Of a stretch of DNA of 64,000 nucleotides, positions 1-11,268 are shown piece after piece. The DNA lies in the NCBI GenBank assembly GCA_900073065.1, contig FJOG01000032.1:557054-621053 (forward strand), in the 5' to 3' direction. The position numbers and the translations under genes were made by a program. The notes beneath the pieces were generated by a model. It saw only the letters and a program-made list of their open reading frames with translations. It did no database searches and was not told where the DNA came from. Source of the stretch: Phialocephala subalpina. Its lineage: Eukaryota; Ascomycota; Leotiomycetes; Helotiales; Mollisiaceae. Each line of letters opens with the position of its first letter. Position 1 is the stretch's first letter.

Positions 1-1044
1 AGTGGGAGAAATACACCAACATCATAAGGTTGTAGTCTGTGAGTGCTATAAGAAGGGAGGATCAGAACGCACTACCCTAGCCTATCACATTGGTCGAGAA
101 AGGCCATATTGACATGACTCGAGTGGCTATCCACAATCAAGAGCCTCTTGCTTCTTCCGGCCTTAGCTTTAGTGAGTGGGTCGAGCACTTTAGTGAAGTA
201 GTTCAACTCGAACGCATTACTTGACTAGCCATTGGGTGAAGCAGCCATAAACACCTCCTCTTTCCCTATGTCTTAGGCCTATGTGTCTTATAGAGAGTCG
301 GTTGGCCCTTTGTAAATAAAGGCAGTAAGCAAAGAACTACTATCGCCGCAGATAGTAGCTAATAAGCTAATAAACTCTCTGGATCCGTCTTGCGATGCTT
401 TCTTGCATTTCCTATTATCATATAGCTTTTTGCTCATGATTCGCTTTATAGACCGACAAAGGCCAATCAGAAATCCTTTCTTATCCCAATTGTATGTGTT
501 TTCAAGTAAAATGCGATACTGCTCGATTGTTACCGCGTATTAAGTGGGGTAGAGGGGTAATTAGCTTGAGATACTAAAAAAATTATATTATCACGGAATA
601 TTAATAGAAAATAGTTCATATTAGCTTGAAAAACTCTGCAATCATTGGAGTATATTCTGATTTAACTCACTGAGAGTCAATATTTCTCAAATAGACTGAT
701 TTGAGGCGACTCTAGTGCCGCCGGACAAATCGAGTGCTTTAATTCTTGTTTAACTCCCTTCTAATGATCTCCTCAGCCAAATTCTTCACGATTTGAGTAG
801 TCGGAGGCCTGCCACGGGCTGATTGCTTGTTTATTTGAACTATTAGAGCCTCTTCTTGGTGTTTGGATAGAGCAGAGTGGTATAAGTAGATCGCTTCTTG
901 TCTTGAGGTCGTTCGAGCTTGATGGCGCCGCATAAGAGTAGTTCGATCGAATGGGAAGATTCTGGCTATCTCAGAATAATTAGGGATCAATTCTTTATCA
1001 CATAAGGCAAGAGCCTCTTGCATTTCGTTTTCGGTCCACGCCAT
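1..1044 (-). pseudogene. Fot1/pogo-type (DDE_1) transposase remnant, cut by the window edge
   Basis: The minus strand opens at 1044 with an intact 101-residue N-terminal piece. It has the psq-type helix-turn-helix look (start MAWTENEMQEALALC, then FPFDRTTLMRRHQAR, then SARGRPPT). Downstream on the same strand, in broken frames, are DDE-domain motifs: LNYFTKVLDPLTKAKAG near 160-200, the second-aspartate motif LLIVDSHSSHVNMAFLDQ near 75-145, and STHRLQPYDVGVF near 5-45. Stops include NG*SSN where related transposases have a Trp, as expected from RIP. The element is therefore dead and its 3' part lies outside the window. Terminal repeats were not identified. Family assignment rests on the motif order of pogo/Fot1 transposases. 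Confidence 0.85.
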
Positions 1045-1289
1045 TTTGATTTTTTAAAGATGATGGAAGGGTTAATTTTATGAAAAATTTTATGTGTGCA
1101 TTAGCAGTGTCTGTGCACGGAGAGTGGATCTCGGTTAATTGGCGCTCGGACACACGATAAATCCGCCCGAGTAGTGACGGTGGATAATGAGATCAGCAAC
1201 TCGACATCCACTATCCTCCCTTCCTCCGTTAGGAACTCTTCTCGTGCCAAAAGCCTCTTCAATCTCGAGTCTACTGAAGCCAATAGATT

Positions 1290-1960
1290 GCATTGTACGT
1301 GATACCATCAAGAACAAACACCTGGCGCTTACTGTCTTTGAAGACAGCGAATGAGCGGAATTTGTTATGTGCTGTGCCAACCTTGCTGAAGTCTGCTTAG
1401 GCCTGAGCGTCGGATGGGATAGACTAGGTCAGGACATTTCCATCTGGGAAGGTCACTATTGGGGTTTTGTCAATTCGGATTCGAAGCGGGATGATGGACC
1501 AAGGGCCTACCATTCTGCTCCCCTCCTTCCCACAACGGAATTGCGCCCAGAACTTTAGCATCAGGGAAACTGGTCAAGTTTGGCACAAGCTGGCCGTACC
1601 AGGCTACCATAGTGACGTGGTGGCTTGCACTGTTGGTGCCATTGAGCAAGAGGAGACCGTCAGTCACTGCTCCATCTCGAGTGTTAGCTCTGAAGAACTA
1701 GGGTCGAAATTGCAAGAGAAGGAAATGGTCAATTGTACCTGGTGGTGGGGGATCCGTGGTACCACCCCCGTGGCGCTGATACGGAAACTGCCCGAGAAAG
1801 TTCCTAGTAGGATGATAGTGGCTTACAACATACATAGTGCCACTTGCACTGGCGACATAAGTGATGCCTACTTCTGTAGTGTTCTCCCAGACGCACTGGA
1901 TAGAGACATGTCAGCCATTAACACAGATCTACATTGCGCTCCCAAAGAGCAGAAGAACTG
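1290..1960 (-). pseudogene. possible decayed gene for a secreted-type protein, unrecognised
   Basis: The minus strand has protein-like stretches in alternating frames. Near 1720-1890 is CVWENTTEVGITYVASASG. At 1470-1667 is a 65-residue piece with LLLLNGTNSASHHVTMVAWY and LVPNLTSFPDAKVLGAIPLW. Near 1290-1370 is KFRSFAVFKDSKRQVFVLDG followed by ITYNAIYWLQ and a stop. N-glycosylation-type sequons (NTT, NGT, NLT) suggest a secreted product. No continuous gene can be built without frameshifts. I do not recognise the family, and it could be coincidental. Confidence 0.25.
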
Positions 1961-3229
1961 AAATGAGCCAAATATGTACCTGAGTATAATGAGCAGCAGC
2001 CAATTCATCAACAGTAAACACACTATAATCATAAGGTACGTTATCCCGTTCATTGATTCACAAATGAGAAGCCTGAGCTCTGGTATTGTCATTAGGTGGA
2101 CTCATGGAAGCAATTTTCTCGCCGGCATTGCCGCGGTTGGAGTCGTGCTCGAGTCCTGTGTCTCGAAGCGCGAGCGTGTTGGCCCATAGGGTCGCAGCGA
2201 TTGTGAGGGAAGGAGACCAGGTGAGAGGGGCTACGCCGAGGAGTGCGCGAGCTTGAATTTAGTGTGTTAGTGCTTGTTTGTGAAGTGATGGGGGAAGGAT
2301 GAGTAATTACCCTTATTGTGCAACCTGGGAGCACTCTACCGACCTGGAGACATTTTGAGGGGGATTTGTGAAGTTGGTGGTTGTTTGAGAAGTTGAGTGC
2401 GGAGGTTTTGTGCTGTAAGGATTGTGTTCTGGAAAGCTATCCGGGCATTGATGATGCTTTATAGAATTTCTTGCATCCTTGACTCTCTCACGAGCGTCTC
2501 TATTCTTGTCGTTCTTCTCACCCCTTTTCTCTATTGCTGAGCGCAGCAGCCTTGTGAAGGATTCAAAAGCTCGCTGCCCAGTGTCAAGACCACTCAGGAC
2601 AATAGAAAATGAGTGCAGCTTCATGGCTTGCACAACTCTGGCCAGAACGTTGAGAGGAGAAAGGAGGCTGGGCTCACAATTCTTCCATACCCAGTGGCAT
2701 CTTGCCTTGCAAAAGCCTTACCCAAAACCCATTCTAGACTTCCCCATTCATGACGCTCACTGCAGGAAAGGACCGAGATATGCTTTCTTTTCTCGAGTTT
2801 ATGAGGAATCTCGAAGCATGGGAGCCTGATGCCTTGTGCTCCGAGGGTTTGCATGTTCAATCGCCCGACTGTTTTGAGTCACCGAAGAAGCTGTAGATAT
2901 TTTGTACGATACGGTGCGACTTGAGAATGTAGGCGCAAATACGCGCTCACATCGACTTCCATGACTATGTCGATGCGAAGTGTCTGCTTGGCATTGGGTT
3001 CGGTTGAGCTCTCTTTGAGATCACCCATGGTCCTTTCTACAGAGCCTTGAAATTTGTGGAGTTAGATATCAGGATCTGAGTTAAAGAAAAGCCGCCCTCA
3101 TCTCAGCATCAATCAGTGGGGCACTACCGTCAGGTTGCAAGTAATGTCCTGAAGGAGCTTTAAGATAACCAGAAACTTCCTAAGGGTATCCAATCGAAGT
3201 TGAAAGGAATTATTGAATATAAGGAGAAG
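1961..3229. other. intergenic stretch, no supported gene
   Basis: Short open frames exist on both strands, but none shows a family signature, a convincing start context or paired splice sites. A hydrophobic stretch (ITYLMIIVCLLLMNWLLLIIL, near 1985-2050, minus strand) stands alone. Composition is normal until about 3230, where it changes abruptly to AT-rich. Confidence 0.4.
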
Positions 3230-3660
3230 AGGTTAAATAGCGAGGACTTATTGAGTTTGGAATATTTAATAGATTTTAAAGTCTTAAGGTAAACTTTTAC
3301 CAATTGAAATAAAAGTTTTATTCGAAATTTATACGAATTAAATTATTAATAAATTTTAATTAAAATTCCAAATTATTAGAAATATTAATTAATTTAATAA
3401 ATAAAAAGAATTTAATAATTAATAAATTTATTCCAGTATTTATAATAATTATATATATAATTTAATAAAAAGAATTTTAAATATTATTTATAATGTAATT
3501 TTAATATTTTATATTAAATTTAAATTATTAATGAAATATATATTTAAAAAAAAGAATTTAAAAAATAATATTATAAATTTCTTGATAAATTAATTATTAA
3601 TAAATATTATTATAATAATTAATAATTTTTTTTTAAAAGTTATTATTTTAAATTTATTTA
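3230..3660. repeat. AT-rich island 1 (RIP-like)
   Basis: About 430 bases are almost entirely A and T, with TAAT/ATTA/TTTAAA runs and no open frame of useful length. Boundaries with normal DNA are sharp on both sides. This fits an old repeat mutated by RIP; the parent element is no longer recognisable. Confidence 0.7.
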
Positions 3661-3837
3661 TTTAAATAATAAAATCTTCTTTACCCTTATCTTCTGGTCC
3701 TCTTTCTCTCCTTCTTGCTTCTCGCCAGCTGATAATTTGGAATGGTTCTCCCTTTGTCCTGCTTCCCTTTCTCCTACTTCGTTGTTGGTATTTGACATTT
3801 TGAAATGGTTCGGCCTTGCCCTCAATCTTGCTCTCTC

Positions 3838-4397
3838 CCTGACACTCAAAAACTGACGACTTTACTTGCTTATCCGTAGGACTTTGGGGTAGCGCCCTTT
3901 TCGCCCACCCTTGACTCGCCGTACTACTATCTCCCTTCACCCGTGCAGCCAAGCCCGAACAATCCTTGGACCAAAACTCGAATGGATATCCTACATCACT
4001 TATCGTATCGATAAAGTCGATTCGGAATAGATATATGTTATATTGGCGATCCTGAATCTCTTGTTTCACGACTTCGCTTGCTTCGAAAAGTTTAAAGTTG
4101 CTGAATGCTGTCTAATTTGCAGTTGTTGACATTTCGCAATTAAAGACGGCTTGCCACGCGCCGTAATCGAATAAAGCTTTGTAGGTCGGGGGCTGTTGGG
4201 TACCGCTATTGAATTCTCGGAAGGTAAAGGAATGTCCTTTGTAGGTTTGATATCCTCCTAATATCAGGAATTTGAGTTTCTCGTCTTGTTTCGGTATCGG
4301 GATTTTGATTTTTTTCCATCCAGACTACATCGTATTTGAGGATCTCTTTGCCACTAGCTTCGAAATCCAACATCATCGAATTTTGGTTTGCTGCCAT
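3838..4397 (-). pseudogene. decayed copy 1 of an unrecognised fungal gene family
   Basis: The minus strand starts MAANQNSMMLDFEASGKEIL at 4397. At the A-run near 4305-4312 the frame must slip by one base. After that it reads cleanly through KLKFLILGGYQTYKGHSF and FDYGAWQAVFNCEMSTTAN, then meets one TAG near 4112. It continues in frame with AFSNFKLFEASEVVKQEIQ and GYPFEFWSKDCSGLAARVKG. One frameshift and one nonsense codon therefore break an otherwise coding-like stretch of about 185 residues. The C-terminal part matches the pseudogene at 7.2-7.8 kb. No function can be assigned. The Lys/Arg/Glu-rich tail down to 3662 may be read-through into unrelated DNA. Confidence 0.55.
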
Positions 4398-4928
4398 GGT
4401 TGATTGCTCTTCGTGTGAAGAGAAATATCGATCGGGGAGAGGAGATAGCAGATAGATACAGTGGCTATATTCTTATGCTGAAAGATATCTACCAAAGAGA
4501 AAGTCCCTGTTGATATCACTGGTTTGGAATATTCTTTATCTATCTTTCTTTGATGCCAGACTTTGTTCATTGGACAGAGATTTCAAAGGTCACTAGCATT
4601 TGCCGATGTAATCGTCGAGCTACACCATACATTCACTCGGAATTTCGATCTCTCAGAGCAAGATATCACATCTACTATGAGATCGAGCATGTCACCATCA
4701 CAGCTTGAATTTCCAGAGAGGAGAACAGGCGCTTCATTGATCAGATGGATGCCTCTCACCGGCAGAGCCACAGTACTCTCGACGTGGGAGGGGAAGTTCA
4801 AGGGGTTATCTACAATACAGGTATCCATTTATCCTCTATCCACCCATCCATTCTCCCTCTCCCTTCTCCGCTCAACCTTCCAACGGGTCCATAATCACCT
4901 CTCCAGACTCGTACTCGACCGGCCAGAG
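4398..4928. other. intergenic stretch between pseudogene copy 1 and the 4.9-kb gene
   Basis: An open frame runs through part of this on the plus strand (4563-5003), but it overlaps the minus-strand gene and has no recognisable content. It probably holds the 3' flank of that gene. Confidence 0.35.
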
Positions 4929-5702
4929 CTAATCCATACCATTCGCGCTCCACTTATACACCTCCATCATAACACCCCATCCCCAATCCAACTTCTGCCA
5001 TAGGGCGGCGTTCCTCTCAGCAGAGAACTCTGGTGGAGGAGTCGGGAGGTTGGCGGGTATGGGAGGGAATTGAGGTGGGACTGCGGCTGCTAGGAGGAAA
5101 GTCGTGGAACCGGCAGTCGGTGGTGTAGCCGTGGGAGCGGAGCTGGTACTGGGACCGGACGCAGGTGATGGTGATGCTGTGGTGGAGCTGAAGCTCAAGC
5201 TGGCAACGGAATTCTCTTGGACCGGGCGCGAGCCGGGGACTGGAGGGGGCGAGCCTCCAGCCGTCGGGGTTGTAGCGTTGGAGGAGGTATCCGAAGCTGG
5301 TGAGGTGGTAGAGGAGCCTGGCGAAGTCGGAGTCGAGGAGTCGAAGGCGGCAGAGACTGGTGCTACAGTGATGGTAGCGGTGGTTTTTGTCTCCGATAGC
5401 TTCACTCTTCGCTCCTTCTTGTCGGAGTTGGCATGCTTGCGGCGGTGGCTTTGCAGCTTCCTTCCCAGTCTCAACTCCCTTCTTCGGAACTCGGTGGGAG
5501 AGATGTTCATCATCCTCCTAACCCTCCTCTCGTTCTCTTTCCTCTGTTCTTTCTTCTCCTCCTTCTTCCTCTCTGCTGCCACGGCTTCTTCGCATCCGAC
5601 GGACTGGGCCTTCATCTCGTAGAACAGCTTCATCGCCTCGGAGTCTAGTCCAGCTGGATCCTGCAGCAAGAATGCCTTCCTGGCTCTGGTGAGGGCGGAC
5701 AT
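4929..5702 (-). CDS. hypothetical protein with basic coiled-coil and disordered Ser/Thr/Pro region
   Basis: Single-exon frame of 257 residues starting MSALTRARKAFLLQDPAGLD. Residues about 35-105 are highly charged (EERKKEEKKEQRKENERRVRR type) and likely helical or coiled-coil. Residues about 110-200 are low-complexity Ser/Thr/Pro/Ala. The last 50 residues (FPPIPANLPTPPPEF, then WQKLDWGWGVMMEVYKWSAN) are again ordered-looking. The strong codon order, intact length and minus-strand ATG support a real gene, although the complementary strand is also open across part of it. No known domain is recognised. There is no signal peptide and no membrane segment, so a cytoplasmic or nuclear product is the default inference. 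Confidence 0.65.
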   Translation of the reverse strand: MSALTRARKAFLLQDPAGLDSEAMKLFYEMKAQSVGCEEAVAAERKKEEKKEQRKENERRVRRMMNISPTEFRRRELRLGRKLQSHRRKHANSDKKERRVKLSETKTTATITVAPVSAAFDSSTPTSPGSSTTSPASDTSSNATTPTAGGSPPPVPGSRPVQENSVASLSFSSTTASPSPASGPSTSSAPTATPPTAGSTTFLLAAAVPPQFPPIPANLPTPPPEFSAERNAALWQKLDWGWGVMMEVYKWSANGMD

Positions 5703-7168
5703 GGTGGTAATTGATTGATTGGATTGAGTTGAATTGAGGTAAGGTGGTGGGAGAAGACGTTGGAAGTGGGAATGTAATGCTCGACGAAAGAGGGAAAGGA
5801 AGGAGTTGGGGATTTGAAGTTCCTATTTATCGTGAAAAACTCTGTGCGCGAGAAAATGTTGCAGCTATTGTGCTCATCTTTTGCTTTCGCTAAGTTGAAT
5901 TTGTGGCTGTTGACAGCGTCAATTCTGCTTGCTATTGTCCCTCCTATTGAGGACTCGCTTAAGGCGAGTCATTTCAAATGTTTGTGCCTGCTATTGTCCT
6001 CCGCTTCGCAACTCGCTTGTAAATGTCTGTGTCCTATCTATTATGGTCATCGCGATACGCTTGATTGATTCTCTATGCTTTTCCTTTCCTATCCCTTAGT
6101 ACACTCGCGAATATGAGAGTTCGTGCCACTTTTAATTTACCTATCATCGTACTTGTAATTGCAACTGTTCGTAGCAAAATTTTGACCCCCCAAGGCGTGT
6201 TCTCTGTCGCAATGTTCGCGCTCTTCCCATTACCTTGATCGCTCTCGGTTACGAGTGCTTGCTCTTCCCATTGTGCCCCTTTTCCCACTCTCGCTTAGCA
6301 TTGTGACGTTGAACAGAACAGAAATCCTAAACATACAAATATTCACGAAAAAAATATTCTTCCAAGCTGTTCGCATCGCACCAGAAAAAAAATACTGTAT
6401 TGAACTTAGATTCCACGTCCCTCTCTTCATCAGAGGAGAAATGCGGGGAGAGGATCTAGTGTGGCGCGCACGTGGATCTCCACGTGATACGAGGTAGACT
6501 CAAGCAGTGATTGAAGAGGCCCGACGAACAAATGGAGTGTGGAACGAAGAGAACATATGCATGGTATGCATGCTGAAGGACAAGCGTCATGTTGCGTACA
6601 CTCACCCCAACTCGTAATTAGATAAGGTAGCCGGATTGTCTCCAGCCGATTGAAGAATTGGTCTGTGATGAGTAAAATAGAAGATTCGTGGGTGTAGCAT
6701 AGAAATTATAAAGCTCTTTGACAATCAAAACCATATTTAAAAGGCCAACCTTGTTTTCCAATCCTCTGTGATCCTTCAGGTGTATCGTTTTCAGCAGAAT
6801 TCCATGATGCATTGTAACAATCTTTTATGAAACAACAACCTGCCAAAGTGCTTTAATCAAAGGTTCTCTAATCAAAGGTTCTCTGAGCCAGCGATGGTGA
6901 AAGAACCAAAAAACTTGGGACATTTCCGCTACCAAAGGTTGTAAGTCTGGCAGAGAAACTTTTGAAATGGTCGGGCGTGCTTGCTTCAAAGATCTCGCAG
7001 AGAGCAGGTACAGCAATATCTCAAAGTTAAGAGAGGCGGCATTGACTGTACAAGCCAATGGAAAAGTCCCAACGGATTGAGGAGAATGGCATGGCCATCT
7101 ATTCGGTTCTAGCATTGCGAATTTTCTTCACGTCGAACCCCTTCAAGCACACCCGCAACGGTTTTCTA
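5703..7168. other. intergenic stretch, no supported gene
   Basis: About 1.4 kb with only short unrelated frames on both strands. It contains an interrupted palindrome near 5950-5970 (GACTCGC-TTAAG-GCGAGTC) and a short tandem duplication (6855-6884). The first 120 bases upstream of 5702 presumably include the promoter of the 4.9-kb gene. Confidence 0.4.
6855..6884. repeat. 15-bp perfect tandem duplication
   Basis: AATCAAAGGTTCTCT occurs twice head to tail (6855-6869 and 6870-6884). It sits in non-coding DNA. A local slippage or footprint event is possible. Confidence 0.8.
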
Positions 7169-7786
7169 TCACTCCTCACTCATATCAACCACATCAGCCC
7201 TCAGTCTAAGTTCCTCCTTCTCCTCGGGTGTCAACTTTGTCGGCTTACACTCACAATCACTGATCCAGATGTAATGTCTCCTCTTCGCCCATCCTCTCAT
7301 ATTATGATTTAAGCGGCCCCGAGCAATCCATCCAGAAATGTATGAACGGGTATCCACTCTCATCCTTCTAATCGACAAATTGAAACCTGATAAACGGAAC
7401 CTGGAGGTTCTTGATTTGTTCTTACAACTTGTCGTTTGCTGTTGCGAAGTTAAAGTTCGAGTACGTTCGCTCGTCCAAGGTGATACAACCTGCAGGTCTC
7501 ATTAGCCTTCGTTAGCTGGGACATTGAGTCTCTTACTGAATGTTGCTGAATGAGACTGATTTTCATCTATCCAAATTGCCTGATAGGACGTCTCCAGTTG
7601 CCCTTCTCGAATCGCCTGAGAGGCTGGAACTTCGGTATCGATTTTGTGAAGGGTAAGGGTTATGCCAGAGTAACGCTCTGTTGTGTACTTTCCTGTTGAG
7701 GCAGCCCAGACAAAATCGTAGACAGAGATCTGATTACTGTAGGATTTTGGTTCGCGGTAAGAGGATCTGTGTATTGCAGATGACAT
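7169..7786 (-). pseudogene. decayed copy 2 of the same unrecognised gene family
   Basis: The minus strand opens MSSAIHRSSYREPKSYSNQI at 7786 and runs 94 residues to a TAG near 7502. Coding character resumes in another frame with TYSNFNFATANDKL, a stop, EQIKNLQVPFIRFQFVD, a stop, and KDESGYPFIHFWMDCSGPLK, ending in a third frame with charged sequence (LTPEEKEELRLRADVVDMSE). The block YSNFNF...QFVD...GYPF..FW.DCSGPL lines up with AFSNFKL...DFID...GYPFEFWSKDCSGL in the copy at 3.8-4.4 kb, so the two are paralogues or an old duplication. Both are broken independently. Function unknown. Confidence 0.55.
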
Positions 7787-9000
7787 CGTGAGGTCAATCC
7801 TGAATCGGGGTTAAGACTTAAAGGTATGAGCTGCTATTAAATCCAATCAAGACAAGGAATACCCCAGTGTAAGAACTTTCATCTCTCGATAACGGGCTGA
7901 GAAGGAATCCAATGTTCCACGCTCAACGGGCCATTATCATGTCAACAGCTTCCTGACTTCTGGAAGCTTCAGTCCCGCCATTTGTTGGGATACTGCTTAT
8001 TTTTCAAACAATTTCTACGACCTATCCCTCTACTAGATGTTCGTCTTTGAATTGCTTCAATGCATGACAACGCCAGCACAGAAGAAATGAAAATGCAGAT
8101 CAACGATCAGCTCTTCAGCCCCAAGGACAAACAAACATCAAATCAATGCCGCCTGCCAGGCTTTGGACCTTCGGCATCTCCTCCGACGCAACGTTGCAGA
8201 TCCGGACAACTCATCCGAATCCCAGCTCGTCGTCTCCCTTTTCCCTCCCCCAACACAACCCTCATCTCGGCCCTCCCAAACGCCCAAATTGAACACCATC
8301 CCACTTAATCAGGAAAAGATCACCATCCCACTCCCAGATAACACAAAAACAACAACAAGCAACGAGATAAAATCTCGCATGACGACCAAAATTACACACC
8401 CCATGCGATTGGACAGGCTAAACACCCGAACAAGAAAACCCAATTTATATGCAGGCACAACGCATATGATCTCCCCCTAACCCCGCATCTCCCGCACTCG
8501 CATCATGATGAGCACAGCCACCAAAAAAGAAACTTAAGATCCGGGGGTCTGGCGATCTGCCTGAGTTTATCTCCTGCTCGTGGCCAATCAGACGCATCCA
8601 CGAACCCCTCCCACCCCAGTAAGCTTTTACAAAACAAGTTTAGCAAATATGCAAAGTCGAGATCGAAAGGTGATGTGCTTAACGGGGGGCAGAAATGAAT
8701 ATGCGAGGTTCGATATGCTGATGCGCGCTGCTGCTGATGGTGGTGGTGTTACCTGAATCTTGGGAGAAAGGGCTGGGCTGGGCTGGGCTGGCGGGTGAGG
8801 GGAGGTGGGCATATAGAAGCTGGCTGCTCTCTCCGTTCTAAATTTCTGCTTTCTCTTCTTCAGCCAAACTTGCTCACTTCAATCTACCACATACCACTCG
8901 TTTACTGTGGTCTGCATTTGTTTGGGCTCTCTTCCTCTCAACCCTCCCACCATCACTCTTGATATAACCAGTAATCGATCAGACGAAACATAAATTCAAG
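7787..9000. promoter_or_regulatory. intergenic region, upstream flank of the wall-protein gene
   Basis: No supported coding sequence. On the plus strand there is a CCAAT box (GGCCAATCAG, about 8581-8590), a GGGCT-type pentamer run near 8770-8791, a TATA-like CATATAG near 8810, and a pyrimidine-rich leader with CTCTTC tracts up to the ATG at 9001. These are typical promoter and 5'-leader features of an expressed fungal gene. The exact transcription start is not visible. Confidence 0.45.
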
Positions 9001-9633
9001 ATGCGCACCTCCCTCCTCGCCCTCCTCCTCGCCGCCTCAACTGCTTCAGCAACCCTCGACTGGTGGCACAAATCCTCCACCTCCGACTGCGACGAAACAC
9101 CCACCAAGACCCTCTCCTGGCCAAAATGGACACCCCCAGCCACAACCCCCTGCGAAGAATCCACCACCCTCCCTCCCCCAAAATCAACCGAAACCCCATG
9201 CACCACCTCCGCAACCGCCATCTCGACAACTAAGACCGTTTGTCCAGGCTGTCCTCTTAGTACTTCGACTTATACGCTCTCGATTCCATACACGTCTCCT
9301 GTTCCGGTCACGACGCCTACTACTGCCGCAACGTACTCTTTGAGTGTGAGCACGCCGGGGAGTACGCTGGGCTTGACGACGCCAACTACGAGTCGGGCTC
9401 CGACGACGTTGAGTAGTGCGGCGAGCGTGACTTTGGGTACGCCGACGACGACTTTCTCACCAACGCCGGTCCTGAATACGACGCTGGCGACGAGTAAGAC
9501 GGTTGGTGTTAGCACGACTGCGAGTCCGACGCCGACGCAGGTTAGTGGTGCGGCGAGGGTGGTGAAGGGTGAAGGACTGGGAAATGCGGGGTTGGCTTTG
9601 GCGGGGTTGGCGGTGGGGATGTGGATGTTGTGA
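9001..9633 (+). CDS. Ser/Thr-rich, probably GPI-anchored cell-wall or surface protein
   Basis: 210 residues, single exon. Residues 1-18 form a clear signal peptide (MRTSLLALLLAASTASA, then TLDWW). The middle is dominated by Thr, Ser and Pro with a few Cys (DCDETP, TPCEES, ETPCTT, VCPGCP), as in mannoproteins. The C-terminus has a small-residue region followed by a hydrophobic tail (GNAGLALAGLAVGMWML), the pattern of a GPI-attachment signal. No catalytic domain is present. The expected role is a structural, heavily O-mannosylated protein at the cell surface. The start is set by the signal peptide and the pyrimidine-rich leader. The family is fast evolving, so only the general class can be stated. 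Confidence 0.8.
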   Translation: MRTSLLALLLAASTASATLDWWHKSSTSDCDETPTKTLSWPKWTPPATTPCEESTTLPPPKSTETPCTTSATAISTTKTVCPGCPLSTSTYTLSIPYTSPVPVTTPTTAATYSLSVSTPGSTLGLTTPTTSRAPTTLSSAASVTLGTPTTTFSPTPVLNTTLATSKTVGVSTTASPTPTQVSGAARVVKGEGLGNAGLALAGLAVGMWML

Positions 9634-10195
9634 TAGGATTGAAAACGGAGATAAAATTGTAAAGCAGGAATTTGTTATATTTATGAGGGGGATATGCTGG
9701 TGGAATAGCATTTTGATGAATGATGAATGGTAGTGTCTTTCTGGATGGTGCATTTGTGAGCAACTTGCTCAGTGTATGGTAATATGTAGGAGATAATGAA
9801 TTAAAAAATGTTCAACCGAAGATGAGACAACGACGAAGAGCTGTGGGAAACGAGAAGGGCCAGATGTTGAGCGAAACCCCGAAAAGACCGGGGGACTTTC
9901 CCGTCTGCAGAAGCTACTACAAGTCGAGTACAGGAAGTGGTGATACTAGCCAATTTCGGTTCCAGTATCTGTAGAATTGGTAGAGACAAGTGCAACTTGC
10001 ACAAGACAGAATGGTAAGTATTTGGTGACGCTTCGAGCCCCGCGCAATGCAGCTTTCCGTGACCGAGAGCTAGAAATGGAGATGTAGTTGGAGGGTCCTC
10101 GAAAGCAACGACTGTATACAACGTCTAGAAGTCGACCTGTCTATGTGTAACCTACCGACCCGAGCCCCAGTTAGATGTTGAAATTATACTGTCGT
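9634..10195. other. convergent 3' flanks, no gene seen
   Basis: DNA between the stop of the wall-protein gene and the stop of the minus-strand aldo-keto reductase. No coding signature; expected to hold the two 3' untranslated regions. Confidence 0.5.
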
Positions 10196-11268
10196 TCAAG
10201 ACTTGTCTGGAAACCCGAAGTCAACACCGAATGCGGGATAGACGTATCGCACAACCTTCCCTGACTTCGTCAAGCCTTCCGCGTAATCGTCGAGGATCTT
10301 CATGTCGGATGTGTCCAGCTTTACGAGGTCCATGTTCGCCTTTATTCGCTCAGGGTTGGTGGATTTTGCAAGAACGGAGCTTCCACGTGCAACTATTTTG
10401 TCAGCATTTCCCCAGAAATATCAAGAGGGCTGCATACGGTGGTAGCTCAACAGCACAGAAGCAGGAGTAATGCCTCTCTTCTCCGCCACCTCAACAATAG
10501 CCTTCTCTTTGAACATAGGACTGCCAGTACTTCCCAAAGGACTATATGCTGTGATGTGTATTCCCTTCGCCTTGCAGTAGTCGACAATCTCTTGTTGAGG
10601 AAGAGAGGGGTGGTTCTCAATCTGGTTGACTGCGGGTATGATTGTAGCTGTTGGGAGAAGTTGTTCAAGATATCGGACAGAATAGTTTGCAACGCCAATC
10701 GCCTTAACCTTGCCAGTCGCCAACAGCTTCTCCATCAACTTCCATGTTTCGGTGTGCTTCCATTCTGGTACCAAATCGCGGGAGCCGTCGGGATGCTTGG
10801 GGAACTTCTCGTGGTTACCTGCGATTGAAATATGTTAGATGCTGCCTGCAAAGGGTGGGGGGTCGTGTACCGTTCGGGTTCATGGCAACAGGCCAATGCA
10901 TCAAGTAGAGGTCGACATAATCTAGTCCCAAGCTCTTCAAGCTCATGTCTAAGTTCTGCTCCACCCGCGAGTGATATGTGCACCACAGCTTGGTCGTGAC
11001 GAAGACGTCTTCTCTCTTGATGCCGCTGGCAAATGCCTCCTTCAGTCCTTCTCCAACCTCATCTTCGTTCCCGTAGCAGTACGCTGCGTCTGTCAGCAAT
11101 TGCCCCTCAACAGCACCAGGCTTGCCTACCAGCATCAATATGCCTGTACCCAATCGACAGCGCATAGCTCACTGCCTTCTTCACCAACCCCGCCTCGCTC
11201 TGCCAAGTCCCCAAACCCAGAGCTGGGATCTCGGCGCCCGTGTTTAGCTTGAATCGCGTGTCTGCCAT
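10196..11268 (-). CDS. aldo-keto reductase (AKR superfamily), 4 exons
   Basis: Exons on the minus strand: 11130-11268, 10871-11083, 10438-10818 and 10196-10392, giving 309 residues, a usual AKR length. The first acceptor was placed at CGCAG/CG because this restores the family spacing [11 protein letters not shown]. The predicted tetrad is Asp45, Tyr50, Lys78 (FVTTKLW) and His109 (YLMHWPVA). Other family marks are ALGLGTWQS at the N-terminus, [30 protein letters not shown] and ITAYSPLGS. These enzymes reduce aldehydes, ketones or sugars with NADPH in the cytosol; the substrate cannot be told. The family's usual cofactor-binding segment is present in the last exon ([15 protein letters not shown]). 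The gene looks intact. Confidence 0.92.

Noticed and set aside
1868..2334. Minus-strand frames with a hydrophobic stretch that could form a small membrane protein
   Set aside because: No paired splice sites join the pieces, no family motif, and the frames are short in ordinary DNA.
4563..5003. Plus-strand frame of 146 codons
   Set aside because: It overlaps a better minus-strand gene and shows no domain or codon pattern.
5104..5622. 172-codon plus-strand frame
   Set aside because: It is antisense to the Ser/Thr/Pro-rich gene; a mirror of its low-complexity codons.
11083..11129. Two-residue insertion in the aldo-keto reductase active-site spacing
   Set aside because: It disappears when the acceptor CGCAG at 11084 is used, giving the normal [11 protein letters not shown] spacing.
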